Source: Saxidomus purpurata (Eukaryota > Mollusca > Bivalvia > Venerida > Veneridae). Taken from it: a stretch of DNA of 64,000 bases. The stretch lies in assembly GCA_022818135.1 (NCBI GenBank), contig JAFMSR010000012.1, positions 13,777,662-13,841,661 of the forward strand, given 5' to 3'. A program made the position numbers and the translations under genes. Position 1 is the first letter of the stretch. Every line of letters begins with the position of its first letter. The notes beneath the pieces were generated by a model. That model ran no database searches. It was not told the DNA's origin and worked only from the letters and a program-made list of their open reading frames with translations. Of this stretch, positions 21,301 through 36,300 are shown piece by piece.

Positions 21301-24300
21301 TTCCGAATCTTTTTTTCTGAGCTTTGATGAATCGGGTCGTAAGGTCCGTAAACAAAGCTATAAAAAACCCGTGGTCTACAAGTTTGTGGAAAAGTTATTA
21401 AATACTCATTAAATGTGTCCAAAGTTTTGAAATAAGGGAAGGATACATGTGTATTTTGTATTGTATTGTTTTTTAATGACTTAATACAATTTAATGATTC
21501 ATAAAAGTCATTTTTCATACATAGAACATAGTTTAGATTTACAATAATAATGTTGGCTGCTCCCTATTCGATTATGCAACCCCATGGTCCAAAATTGAAA
21601 CCTATTCAATACTGACGCCGCGATTCATCGCGGCGTCAATAAATGAGATTCCTTGGACCCCAAAGGCTTCAGCAGAAAACTTTAAACACCCAGAATCCTG
21701 TTGGGGCATTTCAAGAATTGGGGAAAACAAGGGGAAGAAAAGGCAGTTAACCATAATTTTAATCTGTTAGATTTTTGTGATATATAGCTGTCTTCTGCCC
21801 TGGGAGTGTCTGAGTGCAGGGTACTGCATGACTTTTTATGAATGAAGCTACACAGAGGTAGCAATTTGCTCTATGATTTATGACAACCTTTGCAAACATG
21901 GGTGTGCACTAACAGATGCTGTTGAAGGATGATTGATCACATGACTTCCTGTAAAATAAACAAAAACAAACCCTCTTACAGTAGCAGAGTTTTCCTATGC
22001 ATGATCTAGAGTACCAACACTACCAGATTTTAAAGTTTTCTAACAGAATATTTGACAGAACTGATGTGGAAATTACAATAAGGTTAATGAATTTTCAACA
22101 ATATACAAAGGTATCTTTTATGATGCACTTTCAAACAATATCTTTGCATTTCAAGATATTATATTCATACATTCAGGCAGACGACACATTCAGGCAGACG
22201 ACAATCTGTTACACACGAAAACAGTTGTCGTCAGATCCCTTTTTGAATCCTATCATGTCAGTTAGTCAGTCCATTTTCTCGGAATGAAACTGCTGAGGGG
22301 GAAGGGAGCATTTTCTGTATATACAGAAACCATGAATTCAATTAACACAAACAGTTTTAGATGAGATTATTATCAAGTATAGTTTAAATTTGCAGTTCTT
22401 TTGTTAAATGTTGATTAAATCAGTCATCACCAAGATGATAACAAAGTTAAGGTGATAATATCCCAATGACACATGTGATAACAGTTACTAAGGTCAGCCA
22501 GGAATGACTTCAAGCCATTTATCTGTCCTATGCCAGCTGCTATACACAGTAAGCAATTGGCATTTTGAATACAATCAATAAACCAAACTAATCATAACTT
22601 GGACAAAAGCACAAATTATAAAATCAAAATAACTGTAATAAACACACTGGACATTAAAGGCCATCCATTCACGTCTGCTTGACCATTTGCCATCAACTGT
22701 TAACAAACCGTACAATGTACTAGCAAATTGCAACAATTTTCTTTTCTCTAGTATAAATGTCAGCAGAAATAAGTGGTCACTTAAAGGTTACCCAAAATGA
22801 ATACTATAAATCAGCCGTCCTATATTAGTACAAAATGTATGATTATTATATTTAGTCTGAATGAATGCAGAGTAAAAGATGATTCAAAACAAATGTCATC
22901 AAAAATGAGTCCAATGTAGTGAACAGTTGTAGACACCAAATATCCATGTTCACAGGATGTCAGTAAATATCAAAACATCATTGAATGTTAATTTGCTTGT
23001 GCAAATAATAAATTATGAACTATATAAATAACATTATTTGCATTCTGTATTCTATTACAACACAGGGAACTGTCTTGTTTTATAAAGATGAAAAGGTTTT
23101 GAATAGCAGTCAAGGTAAAATATAATTTTGCAACATCATGCAAATCATGTGATCAGTGAATCCAGACTGTGTTACCTTGTTTACACTGCAAGCGTTGACA
23201 ACTGCCATTGGCAGAAACCAGCAGTAACAATGCAACTAGAGGCCTAAAACACTGAACACACAGTGGACCTGGAACACTGAACACAGTTGGGCAGAAAGAC
23301 TGAACACAGAAACTCACAAACATTGAACACAGTGCTGAGAAAACACTGCAAAACAATTTGGAAAGCATCATCATGCAGGCATAACAAAAGTTGATGTAAA
23401 CACAGTGCAGTATGTATGAACACTGCAATCAGACATATCTAAGGTAACACAGCTTCTATTCTCAGAGGTACATTCCCGATATATCTCACTGACTGACATT
23501 ACATTGGTTTTGTGGGATGATTATAACAGATAATTCACAAGGCATTCAACTGCTCTGCATTTTTTTGCAAACCTCAAGGAAATTTCTCAGACAGGAAGAG
23601 TAAGCCACAAAATTACATTAAAAGGAGTAAAGTATGCCAAGTTATTCGTGATCTCATAGTAGTACTAACTAAAACCACACGTTTTTTTAATACGTAACTG
23701 GATTATTGCAGTCTATTTATATACTCAGTTGCCAAAAATACAACGGTACACTTGTACAACATCTTTTCAAACAATTTTGCGAGCAAAGTATAGCGAAGTG
23801 CAAGAAAGTTGCAAAGCCTTGCCAAAATAGTAAACTCCAGCGACCAATAACAACAAGAATTTGAAGTAAGCAAAGAAACACTTGGACAACTACCGGTAAC
23901 TTAAATGTTAAAAAACATGTCACTTGACTGGTGTTTTTATCAGTGAAATAAGCTATAATTTATCATATATTATACTGATTTCCGTTACACTGAATGTTTG
24001 GTAGGTAGGAGTGTGAGTTTCAGCGGCCTCGGGGAGAAAATCAAGTGCGTAATTTTCGCTATAAATCATTATTGACATGATTAATCAGGCGTGAGCTCAC
24101 CAAAAATCATTGACGTCATTTTCACTAAGAGAAATGGGTAAAGTGGTCAAACAACTCATTAATAAAATACAATAAACGGAACAACAACAAGGAAGTCCTT
24201 GTTTAAAGTCAGTAAGATCAAGACGTCAAGGACCAGTCCCTTAATTTCTACAGTTCTAATAGTAATTACTCACTTACAAAAGTACACTAATAATCACCAC

Positions 24301-27300
24301 CATATACCTGCGCCTCCATCTTAATTCTTATACACCTTTTACGAAATTAAAACCATTTTGATATTGTAATGTACAGTTCATTCAGGATAATTTGACATTA
24401 ATGCAGAGGAGTTGTCCACTTTTATTTTGTTATTATCTTGATTTTTTTTTAAGATTAAAATCTTTACATATATCTTTCACATGATTTACAGTTCATCTAA
24501 GATAATGTGACACTGATGCAACAGAAGAATTCAATATTACTGTGTAACATACAATTACATAATTAAGGGGTTAAATATTTTCATTCACACAATTGGTCTA
24601 CCTTTTCATGCAATGGTTGTCAGGTTTTTGCATAATGCTATATATCTATGTATGTATCTATTTAATACATCACTGTTTCACTATCCTAAATTAACTATAC
24701 CGTTTTCAATCACACAAATTTATATAACATTGCTGTCACATTCTTCTTGATTTACTGTAACTTCTAAACTGTGATATATTACTTTCCCAGGATTACATCC
24801 AGACTTTATATAATCGAAATTCAAAATGGATGGGCAGCCAGTAACCTTTCCTGATTTAATCTTTATATATCTTAATAAAAATAATTTGTAGAAAGTGTAA
24901 ATTCAATCTGGTACCACGCAGTACCTTTGATAAGCAATTTGATCGTATGTAAGTTCAAATAAAACCTGTATCAAATTTTTCATCAAAGGAAAGATTGTGG
25001 TAAACTTTTTCGGCAAATGTCAAAATAATTCCCTTCTCCAAGTTTATTGAAATAAAGTATTTTAGTACTTTGAATTCAGGAGAATCTAGTAAAAACTTGC
25101 ATTGTGACATTTTCCCATCTTTCGAGCCCTGTCTTTGTTACACTGTGAAATTTTTTTTGACAACAATTCTAAGCTAAAAAAAAATTACCTCAAATTGTTG
25201 GTAAAGTTCTTGTCTGTGTCTTATTTCATTTAATCGAGAGAAAAAAAAGACAAATTTTCATCAACTATTTTTTTTTAAAGTTTGAGAATGCTTTAAAAAC
25301 TGGCCACTATTCACTAAAAAGATAAAATAACTGACCAATCATGTGATGGCCATGAAAAATATCCAGGAAACACTGTCGGCAAAGCTGTACATCCAATACA
25401 AGAACACTTAATGTACTTTTGCCACAATATAAAACAACTTCAATACAAAATTGAATATAATAAATCATGTAAATTACTTGACGTAATTCTTTGAAAATTC
25501 TACTGCGCAATATAAAAACATGCCGATGGTGATACAAACATAGATAATGATTATGTCATAAATTCAGAGATAAAAAACAACACCATCCCACGTACCCATC
25601 AGCAGATCTACGCTTTTACCAAAAGAATGCAACATCTTAAAAGGAAGATGTAATATATTTGATTTAAAAGTTGAAATTTCTTTCACGCTTCAGACGATTC
25701 CCTTTTATTGCTATAGGTGTCACCTGGTTGTTTTGCAAATTAGCATACTATTAAACATCTAAACAAAATTTTAGGTGGGAGTGTGGCGTACATCAACCAC
25801 AATATATATTTTAATACGAACAAATATTTGATAATATTTGAAAATATACATGATAATATATGTACACTTCAGTATGATCAATTAAACAGGAAGATGTAAT
25901 TTTCAGAGTTGCCCTGGAAAAGCCTACACAACATCACTGCATTCTATTGATAAAAACAGCAATTTTTTGCCTAACAAGCGACTTTAAAACTTTGTATTTG
26001 CTATTCTAAGTCAAACAGAATCATCAACTGGTACATATTCAAGATGCTGCATAAATGCATGCTGCTTCATATCAAAAATGGCAGAACAGATGAATTTAAA
26101 TCCTAACACTGTTTGGGCTTCTCAATCTGGCAAATCCCATTAAATGTTCAATCTTAATCCGGCAGATGAGGCTGATTATTTTAAATCAGTATTAGTGTCA
26201 ACTGGAAGCCATGACAAGATAACCACATGGCCTATCAAATTGATATTCATAATTGGTTAGTAGGATTTTACGTCCAAATCTTACAGGAACTTTCAGTCAG
26301 TGACACTGCTAAACTCTAGTCCAATGGGCTCCTCCATCCTTGAATTTGGATAGCCTGTTAACTATACTTAAACTTAACTGACTGAATGACTAATTCTGTA
26401 GATCACAATCAGACTGCATGGATATGCAAGGTGATCATGATCTACACTTGTCAGAAAAAGTGGAATCACTTACTACCAGTAGTTTTCAAGCAGTGGAAAA
26501 ACAGCAACAACAACAATGAAGTTCACCTATACAGTCCATTTTTCCCACAATTTTCACAATCTGATTCCGCCAAAACATGCCTCTCTTTTATAGACCATGC
26601 CTCTCTTTTTTTAGACCAGATCATGATGAAAAGATTAATATCATTATCATGTCATGTTATCCATCCTGGGGGAGTCCTTATGTAAATATATACCTCTTTA
26701 AACTCCGCAAGAGCTTCATTAAGGTGCTGTATCAGCTAAAAATCTTGCAGATTTTTGTGTGTGTGTGTTTCTTGCTTACAACTACTACAAGTTCTTGACA
26801 GTGTTCTAAATGAATTACAAAAACAGTTATTAGTTAGTAAAAGTTACTCCCCTTTACAAAAGCAACACTATGAGTAAAACTTATCAGTATTCCATTCAAA
26901 AAGATTTCTCCTTACAGTGCATTTATATTTTTTAATCACTAATAAAATATTCACTTTTGCTTTTGTTAATATGATAATGCAACTTTTAATAATGCTAAAC
27001 TGCATAAACTCTTATTGAACTTTGTACAGTCAACTTGTTACCTCCCCTTTTAAATTTCCACCATTTGCTCAATTTCATATGGACTGGTTTCTATTTAAGG
27101 TCACCATTTTTAAAATGTATTAGGAATGAAAAATGATAACTGTGATTTTGCCTACCTTTACAGCATTAATGTTGGATCTCTAATTATTTTGAAAACAAAT
27201 AAATGATTGTGAAGTGTGCCACATGTAATGATTCCTATCTTTGTTTACTCAATCTTATCTTTATTCCAGGATAGAATGGCCTGGCCTCTACACATATCCA

Positions 27301-30300
27301 CCATATGGCAAGAATTGAACCTACATTTGTTTCCCTATGATTTATTCAGGTGTTATAAGGTCTTTGCAGTTTTCTATCAGAGGAGGGCATCTGGAAAATC
27401 TTCAGGTCTGTTCAAATCATTAACTTGTGATTAAAATGTAAGGACCATGGTATAAACCGGATCATTAAATATTACAATAAATCACGGTCAACCAAAGACC
27501 ACCCCAATTGTGGAGTCAATAAAAGTATAAAGGAGTAGTATAGGAAAAAAAGTGTTTTCTTATGCCGTAAGTTCTATGACCATCAAAAAATGTAATAAAT
27601 TAACTTACCAAAGAACTAAAAATTTACCATGAATCTATTAACTTTTACATTAAAACCAATTTTTTTGTTACCTAACAACCCATAACTATGTGAAGTAGGC
27701 TCATCCTTTGACTTGTATTTGAGATGGAACCCTGCATTCTGAGCCTGCCCTTGAAATGATTAAGCTTCTAGAACTTTCAATGACTTCCTCTTCAAGTTGA
27801 GATGTTCTTTAACTGCAAATGTCTATCCATCAATTTCAATGGTTCCATTTCTTTTATTGAATGATGATAATGATGGATTTTCACAAGATGCAAATGCAGA
27901 AATATCAGAATCAAGGAAATCACGCTGACAACAGTCAATATTCTACAATCTTGCTCTAAGCGCTTGTTCAAATAAGGAAACATTTTTTCTCTTAGCAAAA
28001 AGGAAACAGTATTATTGACGAACATTGGCTGATAAAACTAAAAACAGTGATCTGTCTTGATAAAGCAGGAAAGACAAATAAAATCCCTATCAGGCAAATC
28101 TATAATTCTCCCCTTAAAACAGTAGTTGGTCCTCATATCAAACATTCATCATTCACACTTTTAACACCACTTGACTGGCCTCCTGCTGATGTGACAGACG
28201 GAACATATTCTAAGACAAATGCATTCACAGAACAATCAACCCAGCCTCTGAAATATTTTTTTCATTCATCTTTGTTTCTAGATGCTCTAGAATTTCCAAA
28301 GAACAGGTACCCTCTCAAAGATAACAGCTACCAGAGGCCATACTGGTTCATATCATTTTTTTTGCAATATTTCCCCTGCAAAGACCAAGTCAAGAGCTCT
28401 TGGAATGCCAGGCCCTGAAGTAAGTGGTGATGAAGATATGTGAATGACCTTGCAATCAGATAAATTTCTGTATGAGACATGCTTCAGTTTAATTACCAGC
28501 ACTGATGGATCTGACTGTTTGCTAGTATCACTGACCCTGCTGAAGTCCTAAATCTTTCACTTTGGATGTACAGTACTATTAAGTATTAAAGAGGAGACTC
28601 AGTAAAAATTTACTGACTGAAAATCAAACAGACTCCAAGGATGTCTGGATTCATCATGATCTTCAATGGTCAAAAAAAATATAATCAAAGCAGGGTAAAA
28701 GTTCTGAATTCTGAACAAATGGCCTTTACATGTATATGGCTTCCTTTTTGGGTTCATTACCAATGATTGCTTCGGGCAACTGATTCAATCTAAATTTATC
28801 TGCAAAACAAAAGTGATCAGAATGTTAAGTTATTTCCAAGATGAATGTAACAGTAACAGTTTACACTACAGAAAACACTGATCCAGGTACAGTACCTCTA
28901 TTTTTGTCTGTGATAATAAATACGAAAGTAAGGGTAGTGATTAATTAAATTTAGAACTTGGCACAAAGCACATTAATTTTGTTCAATGATTTAGAACCAT
29001 TTTCCACCCACTGAACCAATAGTTTTAAAATCCAGCTTACAAGAACACTCAGCAAAAAAAAAAACGATCAACTGATTATAACTGGAACATATCTTCTAGT
29101 AACATAGAATTACATTTATTTATCATGTTTATAAATGTTTATGAATTGAGAGGCCACCGCAAGAATTTCTGCTGAAATTAGAATAGCATCCTTAGCTTAG
29201 AAATACAGCATGATCTGGTACTTGTTTCCAAGCACGTACATTCCCAATCCTTCAGTGTAAGTCCTTGAAGAATTTACCTTGAACCTTCTACCTAAAATCA
29301 ATCCTGTAAATTTGTGATTCTTTAAATTATCTAAAAATGTTTATTTACACTGAAAGTAGACTGAATTCTTGCAAAATAATTATTAGATAAGCTGGAATCA
29401 ATGACTGCTTCCTAGAATTCTAACAAACACTCAACCAAAATAACCAATCGTAGATGTGGCAATCAAATTCCACTGATTGGGATTTGAACATGGGACCAAG
29501 TATGGAGTCTGTCTCAGACTCAAGGTGCCTCAAAATCCTTGAACAAATTCTTTTAACAATGATATCATATGCACATTACAATCATATCTCAAGGCCTGGC
29601 ACTCCCAAAAATGAAGTGTGCGTCTATTAAAATGTCTTTCGTCTCAAGTGCAAAACTCAACAGCCGGTACTATTTTTGCAATAAAGTCAAGTACCATGCA
29701 CAGTGCATTCACTTGAATCATACGAACATTTAACAAACGCAGTTTTTTTCTATTTCTACAATTCACTAATAAAGTTGTAAATTAAAGTCTACATCACTTT
29801 CCTAATTTGGAAATGTTTAATTTGGAAATGTTATACCTCTAAGTGCTGGTTACATTGCCAAATTTGGAAAGGAAAGATTAATTAACTTGCTAAACATACA
29901 GAAAAGATCAAACAAGAAATTGATAACATGGCAAATAAACATAAGGATAAGGTTGTAAACATAGACAAACTTTGGACAAAGTGTAATGGGAAAATTGTAA
30001 GGCATTGACACTTGAACAAGATAAATTAACATGTCCTGATATCAGAGGTCAGAGACCTTGAAAGTCCTCAAAGTAAGAAAAGAGGTTTCCAAAAATATGT
30101 TTGAACATTTTATTTTTATTTTTTAAGCGAAACTTCGGATTCATTAGCTGAGTCAGATGAACTGTAGAATACTTAATGACTTTTCACAACAAAATATTTT
30201 TATTTTATCATCATTTATAATAATTGCTGAAATTTGAGCTATGAAGTCCAAAAATCTCTTCAAATTACTGTCCCCATGGGCTCAACGCCAAGGAAAAATG

Positions 30301-33300
30301 TAAAGAACTCTGGGGGAATAAAGTTTCTTTCTTAAAATCTCATAAAACTGGACCTTACTGACCCCCCAGACAGTTATCTCTGTTGATCAAAAGAGGAAAG
30401 TCTGTAACTGAACTGACCCCACTTTGGGGTCAACCATCCCTGTCACAAGATAAGGGACCCAGTGCAAGAACACACTCCTTTTGTCATAGAAACAATGGAA
30501 TTTGAGATAAAAACTTTCCCTATTTACATTTTCTTTAGTTTAGTTCCACAAAGGGATAACAAAAACAAAAACAACCAAGCAATTCCATGCCAATTTTCTC
30601 AGAATTCAATCTTCCTTGAAAGGAGGTGGTCAATCATTGATAAATCTCTGCTAAGTGGTTATTTTCTAAATTAACTGATCCATGAAGCCAGATCAAAATC
30701 ATAAAGCTTCTCCAAGACACAGCTGTCACTCAGTCAAGCTTCTTAGTGAGTCTGATGACAACAGACTTAGGCCCCATGATCATAAAAAGACAAAACTGGT
30801 CATTAAATTTATCAAACGAGTGATAAAAACAAAGCTCTTGTTCAGTAGTTATCCTCTTGGACAATCATATTTTGTCATTTAATTGTCTGAGAAATGGTCC
30901 GCCAATTCCAGGGGCAATCCAAAAATTAGTGTCCTGTTTCACGTTATGACGCCATTAACATAAATTTCATCAGACAAATCAGTGTCATTTTTCAGTATCA
31001 AACATCTATTTCCTTTCTCTCGGAAATTAGAAGTCTTCAGTACAAGTGGTCAAAAACACTGAAAATTGCTGTAATTTCATTTTCTTAATTCCCCATCAAA
31101 CTTTCTCAATGATGGGACACAAAATCTTTGTGTCAGGACAAAGATGCAAATGATTGGGTAAATTGACCATAAAAAGAGTCTGATGTGTTATTTACATCCC
31201 ATGCGTCATATTTCCCTTGCAGCAGTAAACCGCGGCAATTAGCGAAAATCAAATCTCGACAATCTATAACTCTCATTGTCTGCACTGTGTGCACTGGGTC
31301 TCGATTGACCAGAGGGCAGTCAACAATGGTCACTCTTAGTCAACAGTGACCATACAGCACGCGTCCAAAATAATCAATGTCCACTCTCGATCAAGGGTCA
31401 TCTTGTTCGCACATTACTCTTGAGAATGACACTCTGGTCACTTCTTTTGTTCTCGCTCAAAGTAATCATAATTATTGCTAGTTTTTCAATGATTTAATTA
31501 ACAAAGTTGTGTGTCAACATCGCCTGAACTTTGATCATTGCAATCAATACCACTTGTTAAACATTCCGACTGAACCCACTATGTTCTCTGTAAGTCTGTA
31601 ACAAAATATCAAACCTTATCTTGCTCAATTTCTAGAATGCATTTTGTCCGACCATCAATTTGGAGAATACCATTAATTATTCATTCAGGTGCAATAAATT
31701 ATTATACTTACTGAAAATCAAACAGTGCAGATCATGATCAGACTGCATAAAGGGTAAGCTAACCATAGAATCACAACAAAAAATAAATATCAAAAACTGA
31801 AACCTTGACTAGAAATGGGGGCAAATCAATCAGTTCTGACAAATTTGTCACCAAGTTTTGACAAACTTGTCAAATCAGATGGCACCACAAGCCTAGGTGA
31901 CTAACTGTCAAAGCCAAGTGCGAGAGAGATGATTCCTGTAATGTTATTCTAGACACATTCTTTACACCTTTCTCGCATTTTTTGCATGTCAGCATAAAAT
32001 ATGAACATATGCAGCCAGAGAGTTGCCAAGGAATGTCGCTCCCTGCGGATTCAGAAATGAATTAAAACGTCTTTTTATACCCTGTATTAAACTCAGGAAA
32101 TCTGGACAATTTAGTCAAAATATAAATGGAGACTGATCATAACCTACACTGGTTGCAGACGCAAAATAGCTTGCTGTGAGCAGGGTATGTGTTAAATATT
32201 TTATTCCTGGGTATCTTCACTCACATAAGGCCTATATCATTTAAAATGTCTAAAAACTGGAAAACCAACCTAGATGATATCTTGGCAAACAAAACACCTT
32301 GTCTGTCTGTCCTGTTCATTGTTTCAGAACAGGTAACAATGACAATGATGTTACTGAGGATATATAGATGTATACATTACAATAGAAAACATGGTGTTTT
32401 GGCAGGAGATAGATTCTATAGACCAGGCCAACAGGTGGAAATAACTGTACTATATATCAAGATACAGTGTTCATATGGGATGCGACTATTTAACATTCAC
32501 AATGTAAATGACCCTGCTTGTTTTCTGACATATAATTATGTCCATCTCTAAGTTCTACTGACCGTACTATAAGTCATTCAAAAGGTTTGCTAACTGAAAA
32601 TATACTGCAGATTATGATCAGAATGCATCTACGTATCGACAGATCATGATCTGCACTGACCACAAACACAACAGGGACTTTTTAACTTCGACATAATTGT
32701 TTGTTAAGAAATTGATACAACGGCAAAAGTTCATATAAAAGTTTTACCCTAACATATAAAATGTACGTTTATGTAGAATTTTTAATAATTGCCAATTAAC
32801 CTGGTCTAATAAGGTCAAAATAAGCATTTGTGCCAGAAGATCAAAGGGACGTCCCAGGTAACAGGTGTAACATTATGTGTCCAAAATGTGTCAATTCTCC
32901 TAACAAGCTGATAATTTATTACACTACTGACCTCTGTCATGTGACCTCTGTCCTGTACCAGGTCTGCACGCTGATCATGATCTAGACAGGCTAGAAAATG
33001 ATGATGAACACGCCTCTGACAGCTCTAAGGACATTAACACTGCTCAAGTGAATATACCTTCTACATTACATAAAATGTGACATTATATAAAGGGTGACAT
33101 TATGTAAAGGGTGATATAATGTAAAGGCCTTGCCATCCTGTCAAAAATATTGATAATGATTGGTACAGTGAAAATGGATACTTTTTTAATTATCATGTGT
33201 ACAAAAGTACTGAACTGCATTAATAACGAAATACAAAAATAACTAAGAATAGTTCTTTGTAAACGCTGCACCTGCCAGCAGACCTTCTTGCATAGGCCTT

Positions 33301-36300
33301 ACTGCTACACAGTGCCATGACAGTTGCAGATCAATTGGGACCTACTACGCGGTATCAACCTGGGTGGGGTGTGTGTGGTGGAAGGTGCGTGGATACACAC
33401 AGTAAACCTGTACACCATAATGGGCTCATACTTAGTCACAGCTGAAGATATCATTTCTAGAGATGACTTCCTACCTGATAAACTTACTCCAATTTTCATT
33501 CATAAACTGAAACATGTGGGAGAAAAAACCACAAAATACCTGTATGATATAAAAATAGTCCAAAATATCTGGGTTCAATCTCCCATAAAAACGTATTTTA
33601 GATCACAGCATACCTGTTTTATAATTCTGGGAATTTAAGATGGCTTAAATCAGATATTATCTTGATATAAATGAAAGACAAGAACAGTTGAGTTTCCCCA
33701 TGTTGAAAGAAGTTATCTTGACCACAAAGATCAGGATGTGGCAACATCATAGAAGCAAAAAATTAAACTACCTTCATGAAACCTTCATCTTTTATTATCT
33801 ATTATTTCCTCTGTACAGACACAGGTTCAAATTTTATTATCATAAAACAGGTATTTTTTCCAGGTGCTTTTACTTGGGAGTCTCCAGAAATGCAAATAGA
33901 CTCTTATGGGTGTGTCCTCTAACGCAAGGCAACTAAATGGCCCACATGCCTAAGTCCACCCAGTTTGTGAATGGATAGAAGTAATGTTTTCTCTCTGATT
34001 AAGTGACTGTTTGAAGGCAGGTAAGATATAAGTTAAAAGAACTTGATTGGCAATCGAGTATGTAACAAAATACTAGGACCAGGCCAAATACTCCTGTAAT
34101 CTCAACCTGTAATTCCCTTTATATTTTCAATTTTCCACATATTTCCTTGGCAAGACCACTTGCATCTAATTGTCTGTGACACCAGATCTATCAAGACAGA
34201 AGCTCCCCATTCCACAAGACAGAGGCCATGAAACTGTGAAATCCGACATACATTTCCCGTTAATGATAGATCCATATGATTTAATTTCTTACCTGTCAGA
34301 AGAATAAAACATATAACCGGAAATGACAGAACTTGTCTAAGAGATAACCTTCAGTTCTAATCAACTGCTTGTGATTCAACCATCAAGAAACAGCTGATCT
34401 TGTTCCTGTTATTCAACTATGATTCATATTTTTCTTCAGGCAAGAATTTTTTGATGGACAGATAGAAGTTTCCTAATTTCTAAATCTTTGTTTCCTTTCA
34501 TATCATTATCAACACTAGAAAATATGATCACATCTTTTTTCCGGCCAAAAAAGTTTTCTTTGTTCAGGTGCCGTTCCAAAAATGTGTAATGCAGCTGAAA
34601 GCAGCCGGAAATTTAGGAACTGAAACAATTTACCCGGAATTTCGCAAGTTTCAGACAAAAACAGTTCCAGCATCTTTTGAAAAGTTCATTAAAAAGATAA
34701 GCAATTTATCTCTAAAACACATTTTCTATTTTCATCTCTGTATCGTTAAATGTTCTGCATTAAATGTTGAGTATCACAGCACCTGACAATCTCATTAAAA
34801 CAGTGGGAAGTGGTAATGAAGAAACCATAAAGCTGGTTTAAAATTTCAATCTTTTCTGTATAGAGCAACATAATTACAGGTAAAGTTTTGCATTCTTTAT
34901 AAATTATGAAGCTCTAGGTGCAAAATTCTGCAAAGGTGCAATAAATCCATCAATAAAACACAGATTTTTGCTTTTGGTCAGAACAATAAAACAGGATTTA
35001 ACATTATAAATGGGGACAAGCAGGCACAAAAAACAGTGTACTTTTCATCCCTGGTAGAAACACCAGTGTAAATGAAGAAGACCCTTTTTCCGAAGGTGGA
35101 CAAGGTCAACAGGTATGACTGAAGGTCAAGAGTTACATGCGATGGTACAAAGATCAAAGTTTTCTTCTTTTTTTTTAATAAAAACAAAGATGAAGGTCAA
35201 ATGATCCTAAATTCAAGCTCTGAAAGTCCTGTTAAAGGTATTGAACTGCTAAATCATTCTCTATATAGACATTGAAGGATTTCTACCAGCAGGTCATAAA
35301 TTCCTGGCCTAATGACCCATTTCATTGCCAGCTGGCTGTACACCATTTCTTGATAAAGTAAATAAATGGACCATAGCTGGTTTTATGATATACAAAAAAA
35401 TAATTAAAATACGTGAACACAGAGGCTAAAACTAGTAAAAGCTTCTGTTTTAACCTGCTTGCCTAAATAGTAATTAATAATCAAATGAGCAGGTAGAGAA
35501 ACAGGTGCTTGTCTTGAGTGGTTTGACCGGTAATTAACTGGACAATTCATAAACAACATTTCACCCAGGTAAGGTGAGGATCTAATTATACTCATGATAG
35601 TGTTTATATATACAAGAACCTGCTGATAGGTTGTAGGATGTGGGGCAATGCTTTCAAAGAAAAAGTCTGCAACAAACAATTGCTGATAATCATTCGGGGG
35701 AAACTGGAAGAAATAGGATGATATACTATAAATCTAAACAGTCAGTATGCCATTAAATAAATATACTACAGCACAGACTGCCTTTCTAAATTTCCAAAAA
35801 TGACTTGTCCAGTTTTTCAGTTCAATAGAAATAATAATAGTTTTATGAGATGCTCAATTAAAAACTTGACTGACTGAATTGCAAAGCAGTGCTGATCATA
35901 ATCAGACTGAATTAGTCATAAAGAGAGAACTACATAATATTACCACAACATGGTGGGTAACATATCCAGCACAATAACACAGAAATGGGACCGAACACAT
36001 ATCAAGCAGACGCAGATTCCATAACTTCAGTGTGATGATGATACTTATCATATTAGAGAACCAGTCAAGTGTCTGAAAAAACATCTTCTTTGTTTCCACT
36101 AGAAGACGAACAATAGTCAGGTATTTCTGGTATACTTTAAACAACATGTACAGCAAAAGTTGGTTCAATTTTCTACACTGTAGTACACTGAATGTGAATA
36201 TTCAGCAAACTAGCATGTAGAAAGTATCTGTTTCAACAAAAAGAATAGCTATACAGTATAATGTTTAAAATAGTGAATTTAAGATCAAGTATCATGAATT

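Noticed and set aside
28047..28418. 123-codon plus-strand frame in CAS intron 2
   Set aside because: Low-complexity-like composition and no family resemblance; expected by chance over 19 kb.
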